From Porphyra umbilicalis (lineage: Eukaryota > Rhodophyta > Bangiophyceae > Bangiales > Bangiaceae): a stretch of 64,000 nt of DNA. A program made the translations under genes and the position numbers. Below are positions 56,174-64,000 of this stretch, piece by piece. Each line of letters opens with the position of its first letter. Position 1 is the stretch's first letter. The notes beneath the pieces are model-generated. The model searched no databases and was not told the origin of the DNA. It saw nothing but the letters and a program-made list of their open reading frames with translations. The stretch is from positions 60,698 to 124,697 of the forward strand of contig KV918995.1 of assembly GCA_002049455.2 (NCBI GenBank), written 5' to 3'.

Positions 56174-58458
56174 AGCGCGCGTCGCGAAGGGCGTGCGGGC
56201 GTGCGGGGGAGAGGCGGTGTGGGTGGGTGCGAAAAGGCAGCGGGGGAGGGGCCAGCACCGTCACCAGGCGGTCGCGGTCCGGTCGACGGTGCGGCAAGGG
56301 CGATGGGAGGTAAGAACGGGGAGTCCGGCAACGGGTGATCACGTGGCGACTGGGCCCGCTTTTGTATCCCGACGCGTCCGCGGTCGCGTGCCACGCCGAG
56401 GCCCAGCAGCGCGGCACAGTCGACTTTGCTGCTCGCGCACGCGGCGCGGCGGGCGGGCCAAGCCCCCGTGGTCCACCTCCTGTGCGCGGCGGGCGGGCCC
56501 CCACAGCGACCGTCCACGGAGGACAGTCGCCGGTTGGCGCCGTTGGGATGAGGATTCTTGTTGTACCGCCGTTCCTCGCGGCCACGTGCGTCGACCTCCC
56601 CAGTGGATGATGATCAAGTCAGTCGTCCATCGGCTTCTTTGATTGGCCAATGGGGTGACATGTGACCTTCTCCCAACGGGTCGTTCAGGCATCCAGGTCC
56701 CCTGCCTGACCACTTTCAGGCCACAGAATCGGCAAGCGTCCTGACTAGAGCCGTCTCGTGCCACACGTTGTCGAGGCGAGTGGCTGACACGGCAGTGTAT
56801 GGCAGATTGCGCAGAGATCTGCAGCAGTCTTCTGCAGGCACTTGTGCGGGGGATGGCGGCGCGCCTCCTTCTCGAGGCTTCTCCTTGTTTGCATGCGCGT
56901 GCACCCAGCCGCGGCGCACGTGTGTGGCCGCAGCCACCTATAGCCAAACGCGGGTGACTCAGCGACGAAGGTGTCGGCATCACGCTTGCGCCACAGGCGC
57001 GGCGCCGCGGGTGGGCCCCCAGAGAGATTGACGGCTGACGGCCAACCGCAGAGGATGCGGGGGAGAAGACCTGGCGCCAGTGCCACAGCTTCCACACGCA
57101 GGCGGCAGAGGCTCACACTCGCTGGGCCACGTGGCCGACTGGCGTGTCGCCCTTCCAACCCGCGGCGGCCGCCCGCCGCCCGTCGACGCTGGCTGCGGTG
57201 TGCGGCAGCTGGTTGCCGCGAGCCCTCCCCCGCCACGGTCTGGACAGTGGTGGAGACGCTGCGCGCGTCCCTTCCAGCCGTCGCGGTCTCCCCCTGCGCC
57301 GCTGCCCACCGCAGCCGGCCGAGCCCAAAGCACCGCCGCACCACCGCCGCGCGCCGCTGCGGTCGGCGACGCGCTGCGTCCCGACGTTTGCGGGCGGTGG
57401 CGGTCAACCATCGCGCGCGCGACGAGCTCGGGCACTCGAGCAGCCGGCGAGCTGTGCCTAATCGGCTCGACGGTCGCTCCCGTCCCCAGCTTGTACGACG
57501 GCGCCATACAATCTAGTATGTGGGCGATGGCGCGGGAGTTCCATGCGGCTGTCGGCCATGGCATGGACACAAGTCGGGGAAACGTCGGCCCGCCTGTTGG
57601 TCGAGCGGGTGGTGCAGAACAGGGGATGGCCGCGTCGAATGGGAATCGCAGCCCCTCGTGGGCACGCATGAGTCCGTACAGAGTGGAGCAGCCGTACACT
57701 CCAGCTCCTTTGGTGCGACATCCTTTCTTGGGCACGATGCTGAGAGACGGGGCAGCATTGAGGCCCCAGCTTCTCGTACAAGACACTTGGATCACCCATC
57801 ACGGCACCGCACAATTGTTAGCGAAGCTTCTAGTAGGGATCCATTCGTGTTCTCAACGCTCAGGCAGCCACGTTGCATGGAATGGATGGCCCTAGTCGAT
57901 TTGATGGTCACCCTCTAGGCCATTTGATTGGATGGTCCCATCAGCACGCCCAATCAAGAATATCCACGTTTCAGCATTCGATGGCTCACAATCGCTCTGG
58001 TCCAGATGGATTACACACGCAAGCGATTACAGATTCTGCCAAAAGCGTTTACAGATGCCTTCCGGGAACCCCCACCGTACAGTATACACTCCACACCAAG
58101 GCCCAGAAATGGTCAGCAGCGCGCCTGCACTGCCTCTCCGCTCTCTTCCGGGGGGGGGGGGGGGGGACGGGGGGCCGCGACCACGACCACCCGCGCCGTG
58201 TCTGCCGCGTCGGCCGGCTCGCCGTGGGCGACCACGGGGGGGGGGCGCCGCGACGTCGGCCACCGCCGCCCCTGCGCCTGCCTCGCCGCGGGCGACGACG
58301 GGGAGCCGATCGCTTGAGCGGGCCGCGCCCACCCCCGGGGGGGGGTACCTGCTCCGCCCCCGCTGCCCCGCCCACCACCCCACCGCGACCGACCCGGCGG
58401 CCGACCCCGTCGCTGCCTCCCCGTCCTCCCCCCGCTCGCGCACCCGGTCGGCGGCGGC

Positions 58459-58490
<32 letters not shown>

Positions 58491-58671
58491 CGTCCGCTCC
58501 CTCGGCGGCACCAATGTCGGCCACCAGCCGGGATGCCCCCGCCCACCCGACGTCGGCGCCCGTGCCGGCGCCGCCGCCCCCTGCTTTCACGTCGCCGCCG
58601 CCACCCACCCGACGGGGCGGTGGTCGTGACCACCCCGTGGCCCGGACACGCTGCTCGCGACGGGCGCCACC
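56174..58671. other. Intergenic region
   Basis: The part nearest 56174 is the likely promoter and leader of the NADPH oxidase. Open frames in both strands between 56300 and 57900 reflect GC composition and lack domains. A G run lies at 58151-58166. No RNA gene or transposon terminus was recognised. Confidence 0.4.
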
Positions 58672-59418
58672 ATGAGGGACGCCCGTTGGGTACTCCCGTC
58701 GGCGGGAGCCGGCCTGGCGCCGCCCCGCGCGCCCACCGGGGGGGGTGGATGCGCCCCGACCGCCGGCGACGGGCAGGTCAGGGGCATCCGGGGGGGCGGT
58801 TGCGCCCCGACCGCCCGCCGTGGGTGGGCCGGGGGCACCGGGGGAGGGGGGTGCGCCCCGACCGCCTGCCGTCGATGGATAGAGGGCACCGGGGGAGGGG
58901 GGTGGGCCCCGAGCGACTGCTGCGGACGGGTGGGGGGCACAGGTGGGGGCGGGTGCGCCCCAAACGCCGGTGGCGGGCGGGTTGGGGGCACTGGGGGGGG
59001 GGGTGCGGCCCGACCGCCTGCCGTGGGTGGGTCGGGGGGCACCGGGCGAGGGCAGTGCACCCCGCCCGCCGGCCGTGGGCGGGTCTGGTCTGTGGGGGGG
59101 GGGAGGCGGGGGGAGACGGCGGCGGCGGCGGCGGCCCAGACGCGGCGGCGGCTGGGCCGGCGGCGCCCACGGCAGCGCGCCCGTGCTGTCGACGCCCGGC
59201 TGGGAGGCGACGTTGCCGTTCAAACTGCTCGCATCGCTCAAGCGGCAGCTCATTGACGGTGGGGAGTTCGTGTCCAGGGAACACGAGCGCGTGCCGCTGC
59301 CGCGGGAGCACATCGTGTGTTCCGTCCTCACGGGGTGGCTCGCCGAGGCGGGGGGGGGCGCCACGGGCGCCGGGGGGGGAGTCGTGGGGGGGCGACGGCG
59401 GCGGCAACGGTGGTAGCG
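58672..59418 (+). CDS. Hypothetical Gly-rich repeat protein (weak)
   Basis: I do not recognise this protein. An ATG at 58672 starts MRDARWVLPSAGAGLAPPRA, followed by a Gly-rich region made of 17-residue units (51-bp minisatellite). In the plus-strand frame ending at 59418 an ordered segment follows: STPGWEATLPFKLLASLKRQ then LIDGGEFVSREHERVPLPRE and HIVCSVLTGWLAEAGGG. That segment is the only good evidence for coding; it is in a different phase from the start, with G runs at 58998-59007 and 59094-59103 between. The same DNA on the minus strand gives a Pro-rich repeat, so the strand is not certain. It may be a decayed gene or transposon fragment. Confidence 0.3.
58740..59090. repeat. 51-bp G-rich minisatellite
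   Basis: About six to seven units with the core GGGGGCACCGGGGGAGGGGG followed by GTGCGCCCCGACCGCC recur at about 51 bp, starting near 58740. Units differ by roughly 15-30 percent by eye, so this is an old array. The unit length is a multiple of three and the array stays open on both strands. Confidence 0.75.
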
Positions 59419-60500
59419 CCGCCGCCGGTGGCGGTGCGACGGGGAGTGGGGCTGGCGGCGCACGCCTAGTCAAGGGCGGTCTTCTTGTATTCGTCATTAC
59501 AGTTTTTTGTGAATATATTCAAACGACACGTCTCATTCGGACAGTCCGACCCCTCTCTGCAGCATGCTTCTGACGGCTTCGGCCTACGAGCTCGACCACC
59601 CAGTTTCTCAGTGCAGCACACGTATTTTTCATTGCTTTTTTCTGCAAACGCTACTAGACTACGTGATGATGTCGAGGACCCCAACAGGACCCCAAAGACC
59701 CCTGCTTGTTTTCCCGCTATGGCCACCTCTCTTTCGCACTTGGGAGGCCTCCCAGAGACACCGAAAAGGCCACTACGGCTTCAAAAAGAACGTCAGACAG
59801 CATGTGCGAAGTCCCAAAGGATAGGAGAGGTGGCTACATGGTATGTAAGGGCTCTACGGATGCCGTACCGGTAGCTCTGGCGGTGGTGCCGGATTGGGAT
59901 GGTGGACTCTGACGAGCAGAAATGTGAAACTGCTATCGAAAATGTTGCCGAATGCGTCCATCGGAGCCGCTTTGTTTCATCGAGAGATCAGATAGTTCTT
60001 GTCCAAGCGTCTGTTGATTGGGTGCTGAGTGCCACGTCAAGCCCATTCGAAACTCATTATATATTTCCACCTGGACCATGTCAGTACGCTCGTCCACCAA
60101 TGACGTGAAGCGAGCCCCTGGCAAGATGAGGGAATCACCAATGGAAGGACAGATTCACATGAAGAACCCAGAAGTCCGCTTTTAGGCCCTCTTGACTAGG
60201 CGTGGGCGGCGGGGGCGGTGGCGACTAGGGCGGCGGACGCAGCGGCGGCTCCGGCTCGGCCGCCGTCGCTGCCGTCTGCACGTCCAACGACGTGGCCGAT
60301 GGCCACCGCGATTTCTCTGACGTGGCACTGCTCGACTTGCCAATCCATCTGTCGTCGTTTGAAAACGGTTTTATGGTCTCGTCAGTCCAGGGTATTTTCG
60401 CGAACGTGGTTTCAGAAGTCAAATCGTGGTTCTGGTCCCAGGATTGGGACTTTCATTTACTGTACTTCAAGTCGTGGCGTGGACTTTTCTAGATTTACTT
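59419..60500. other. Intergenic region
   Basis: AT-richer than its surroundings, with no supported gene. A plus-strand frame at 60292-60492 (ending VKSWFWSQDWDFHLLYFKSW) is unusually aromatic, but short and without a domain. Confidence 0.4.
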
Positions 60501-60501
60501 G

Positions 60502-60853
60502 CCAGATGACCGTGCCGCTGCTCTCACCGGACAATCCGACAAATACGTCCACACGTCGGTGGTAACTCGAGTTCAGACGGTATGTGTCTTGCGTTTTTCT
60601 GTATTTTCTTTGGGGGGGCGGCGGGCGACACGGCGGCGGGTGTCGGCGCGCGGCGGCGCGGCAGGGGCGGAGGCGGGGGCGACCGCGGAGGCGGGGGGGC
60701 GCCCGCGCGGGCGGGGCGGCGGTCGTGGCGGGGGTCCACCGTATCGCGTTTGGGCCCTCGCGTCGGGGGCTCGCCGCCGTCATCATGACGGGGATGATCC
60801 CCACGGGGGCCGACGGAAAACGTTCCGGTGAGAATAGGTGCACGGTCATCTGG
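60502..60853. mobile_element. Possible small MITE with CCAGATGACCGTGC inverted ends
   Basis: CCAGATGACCGTGCCGCTGC and the following TCTCACCGGA at 60502-60531 are matched in reverse complement by 60824-60853 (TCCGGTGAGAATAGGTGCAC then GGTCATCTGG). Between them lies copy 2 of the dispersed GC-rich repeat (60615-60788) and the palindromic CGGGGATGATCCCC at 60789-60802. The inverted ends could be true terminal repeats or two independent copies of a dispersed 30-bp unit. No target duplication was found. Confidence 0.55.
60615..60788. repeat. Dispersed GC-rich repeat, copy 2
   Basis: Second copy of the repeat at 31535-31715, sharing GGCGGGCGACACGGCG, CGCCCGCGCGGGCGGGGCGG, GGGGGTCCACCGT and GCTCGCCGCCGTCATCA in the same order. 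Confidence 0.75.
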
Positions 60854-61160
60854 CAGAAAAGTGAATGGAATTTGTTTCACCCCCGTGTCGTCAAAGCTGG
60901 AACAGCGCCCATTGGGGTGCCTGCATTGGGCGCACCGAGGGTGGCCTCAGAGTCACATCCGCCCGGTGCAATACGACTGAACAACGGGCCCACCCGTCCG
61001 AGCATGACTGGCAGGTGTTCACCTGGAACGGTCGACACACAGCGGACGAGCCCCAGCGCATGGACGGTTTCACGACACGCATGGGGTTGGGCGCATATTG
61101 ATTGCAAAATGAATGCATAAGTCGTTTTCAGATGGTATGTACTTTTATGTATTTATTTAG

Positions 61161-61452
61161 CCAGATGACCGCGCACCTGTTCTCACCGGATAGTCCGATG
61201 CCCTCCTGTCGGCGCCGCGGACGCACAAATACGTGATCTGGTTGGTGGTAAGTCGAGTTCAGACGGTATGTGTCTTGCGTTTTTCTGTATTTACTTGCCA
61301 GATGACCGTGCCGCTGTTCTCACCGGAAAATCCGATGCCCTCCTGACCGCGCCGCGGACGCACAAATACGTGGAATCGTTTTCGGTGTGCAACACACCCT
61401 CCATCTACTTTTGTGTTTTTATCTAGCCAAATGACCGTGCACCTATCCTCAC
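61161..61452 (+). repeat. Tandem about 137-bp repeat with CCAGATGACCG unit
   Basis: The unit starting CCAGATGACC at 61161 recurs at 61298 and, in degraded form, at 61427. The first two copies share TCTCACCGGA, TCCGATGCCCTCCTG and GCGCCGCGGACGCACAAATACGTG. The sequence before each copy (TGTCTTGCGTTTTTCTGTAT) also repeats and is present at 60587. Copies are therefore direct and roughly tandem, with a related one at 60502. Confidence 0.75.
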
Positions 61453-61835
61453 TAGGGATGCACACGACGCCCTTATTTCGGGGACGTCAGAGGCGCGCGA
61501 CGGATAAGACGCCTTACTGACGCCCCATTAGGCAGCCAAAACGCAATCTCACGACGCCCCAAGTAGCACCCTCAATATTCGCAATATGGATTAAGTGGCA
61601 CCCATATTGTGCTTTCATATGTCATTTTGTGTCAAGACTGGGTGCCTGTCCCCAACCAAGGTGCACAGCCGCCACCTGCTGAACTATGTAGACCCCCCTG
61701 AACACTTTCTCTTCGCGACGCCTTGCTGACGCCCTTTTGAGTTGGGGCGTTAGGGGCGCACGACGCCCAAATGACGCCCTAGTGACGCCCTTAACGACGC
61801 CCTTAACGACGCCCCGGGCGTTCTGAGCAACCCTA
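61453..61835. mobile_element. Probable member of the TAGGG MITE family
   Basis: The stretch begins TAGGGATGCACACGACGCCC and ends GGGCGTTCTGAGCAACCCTA, giving TAGGG inverted ends like those of 47999-48659. It is rich in GACGCCC and GGGCGT units in both orientations and contains CCCCAAGTAGCACCC, shared with the family. The flanking octamers (ATCCTCAC and CCCCACAG) do not match, so either the borders are wrong or one end has been rearranged. It lies directly after the tandem CCAGATGACCG repeats and interrupts the third copy. Confidence 0.6.
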
Positions 61836-64000
61836 CCCCACAGGCGTCCTGGGGGGGGGGCTTGGATCACCAGCGACGCGCCGGGGTCCCCTCGGGCCGC
61901 ACCCCGGTAGCCGCGACGGGGTGGTTGTTTTTCCAAAATACTCTTTTTTGCAGCCCACCGGCTACCATAAAACCAACGGTATTACTGTCTTCCCAATTTT
62001 GGCCGATCCCGTCGATGTCAAGAAGGGTGATCGTCGGGAATGTGTACCACCCTACTTGGGGGGTACTGGGGCGTACTGGGGCCTGATTTCCGTACTGTGG
62101 GGCCAAAACGGAGGCCCGGAGCCCAAAATGGAGCCCGGCCGCAGCCCGGCCTGTGCCAGGCCGGCCGAAACGTGGGCTACAAGTCTGCATGTGACGTACT
62201 CGAGACGGCTCGAGACGGCTCGAGACGGCGACCGGATTTCGCGTCGTGTAGCCCACCTCAGAAGCAGGCTACAAGTCGATCAAAACCCAGGAAAATCGAG
62301 GCCTCAGGGGCCATTTCATCGGCACTCTGCACACCCTCGCCATTCCCAGACGGCTCCCAAGTTCTACGACATGTCGCCCGCCTGAAAGCAGGCTACAAGT
62401 GGAGCGATTCGGCCCACTGTCAGCAACCGCTAGGCAGCTAGGCGCGGGAAGGCGGCTCCGGGTCACAAGTCAGAGATGATCAGCGTCGCTGGAATGCCCG
62501 GAGGCCTCTTCACTGAACACGAGCGCAGCTGACTGATTCGTGGCTGCCAAATGTCACACATCATGCCTGGTGTACAGTGTGTGGTTCCTTTGTCAGCCGA
62601 CTCAGATGGAGGAGCCAATCAGAAGACGTGCTGAAGCACGAACGTCGTGCTGGGATGAGCCAAATGACACGGGCTCACACGCTGTCAGCTGTGGTGGGCC
62701 GCGCCAATACGTATGTCATGCCATCTTTGTGCCTGGGTTGTTTTTCGGTGGCACGACACGGCCGCACGAAAACACCGCCTTGCAGACCTCGAACGAATCG
62801 CGTCCCGTTCAATCTCACGCGGAGGCTCCTAGCGGCTGGGGGAGATCCCAGAACAGTTACGTGGCAGTCCGACGCTGTGGATCGAGGCCACGGCAAGCCT
62901 GATCCACGGGCGCGACCTTCGCGAGCACGCGCCGACAACATAGTCAGAACATGTCGGCTCCCGTAGCATGCGACCTTGCAATCGCACCGACCGTCTTCCT
63001 CACCCCCGCCCCCTCCCGCCTCCCTCCTCACCGACTCGCCCAGTGGCGCCCCGGCTCTTCTCTTGCAGCTTCCAGGCATGCGAACGCACGAGATCTCTTT
63101 TGACGTGATCGGTGCAGTGCACTGCACGGGTCACGGTTGGCACTTGTACGTGCTAGGCATTGCGCCTCTTTCGCGTGTGCTTCTCTTTTTTGTGCGTACG
63201 TGACATACGAGAATACCATCAACTGCCTGCGCTCGAGTGGTTCACTTCCTTAGAATACCGTGCGCTGCCGACAGAGAGAGTGCTGACCGATTCTCCTGTT
63301 CTCTGCTCCTCTCGTGCCTTCCTTGGACGTTGTGATCGCTTCTCGTCTGCTTGTCCTGGTGTCACTGTGATCTGCTGCCTGGTGTCATGTTTTTCTCGCG
63401 TTGATGGTGGCTTGGGGGGCCTGCTTCCTATCGTGTTTGCGTTCCGCCTCCGCTCTCTGCCCTCTGCTCTGGTTGTTTCTTCTGTCTTCCTGCCTGCTGT
63501 CCGTTTTCTTGGCGTCCTGGGTGGTGCGCAGGTGTATGCCTGCCTGCAATAGTGGTAGTCTCGGCGTGTATGTGGGTGTGGGCATTAGGGCTGATGAAGC
63601 GTAGGAAAAAAGAGCCCGGACGCAGTGTCAGCAATCCTCTAGAACGACTGCCGGCAGGCCCGAAGCGTAGCGCCCACAAATTCGGCAGGACGCATCTCTG
63701 CGAGACACGTACCGTTGTCGGCGCGCGATACGTTTCAATGGAATGGTCGGCTACGCTTCAAGTCTTGTGCAATTGCATTCCGTCTGGACAGGGCCCCCCC
63801 AGAGCCCTTGAGGGGGGGTGTATGATAACCACCCCCCCTCGCAGAGACATCATTGGCCAGTGTCACAGTACATGCACGTCTGAAAACGCGAATAATCGCT
63901 GATGTACTAGTTTGGAAGAACACTGTGGGGAAACGAGGCAAGTAACCCCGCGAATATGTGTACTGGGCCCATTTCACCTCAATCTGAAATGCGACGCGCT
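61836..64000. other. Terminal region without a supported gene
   Basis: A GAGACGGCTC unit is repeated three times at 62204-62229. The plus strand from 63160 to 63550 is T/C-rich, resembling a leader or intron. Frames here have no domain. A G-rich/C-rich inverted pair, AGGGGGGGTGT and ACCCCCCCT near 63811-63839, flanks a short ATGATAACC. No gene is called. Confidence 0.4.

Overview
This is a GC-rich, intron-containing nuclear window from a eukaryote. Exons of the better genes are joined by GT-AG introns, several with a GTACGT donor. Coding sequence is packed with Ala, Gly, Pro and Gln tracts, and long G or C runs are common. The best clue to the lineage is the NADPH oxidase at 53246-56173. It carries extra hydrophobic segments between its flavin and NADPH motifs, an architecture I recall as typical of red algae. 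A Bangiales-type red alga (Porphyra/Pyropia-like) is my inference; no rRNA or organelle gene is present to confirm it.

Layout. 1-7,100: a frameshifted CACTA/Plavaka-like transposase (+) and a decayed DDE transposase (-), separated by hairpins and short repeats. 7,100-12,700: mostly non-coding, with one weak proline-rich ORF. 12,700-17,150 (-): a class IV aminotransferase-like domain lacking the PLP lysine, downstream of a Q/A/H-rich region that may be the same gene. 18,660-19,750 (-): a SAP-domain protein. 21,412-28,780 (+): a cyanase-like domain whose reading frame runs on into a huge disordered, repeat-bearing protein. 29,372-31,269 (-): a low-complexity ORF with a possible signal anchor. 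31,500-37,900: a repeat island with a 1.14 kb palindromic foldback element, a hAT-like MITE with 8-bp target duplications, and a fragment resembling the C-terminus of TnpB/Fanzor nucleases. 40,038-41,942 (-): a Q-rich bHLH-like transcription factor. 42,000-50,500: mostly non-coding, with a second hAT-like MITE. 50,514-52,752 (+): a multi-exon acidic/proline-rich protein, tail to tail with the NADPH oxidase. 56,200-64,000: intergenic sequence, a 51-bp minisatellite and more MITE-like repeats.

The host genes do not form an obvious pathway. They look like ordinary single genes (cyanate detoxification, superoxide production, transcription, chromatin binding) between mobile-element islands. Several reading frames change phase exactly at runs of 8-19 G or C. 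These are either homopolymer sequencing errors or real slippage-prone sites, and they limit how exactly the CDS ends can be stated. Annotated start codons were checked for ATG where stated.
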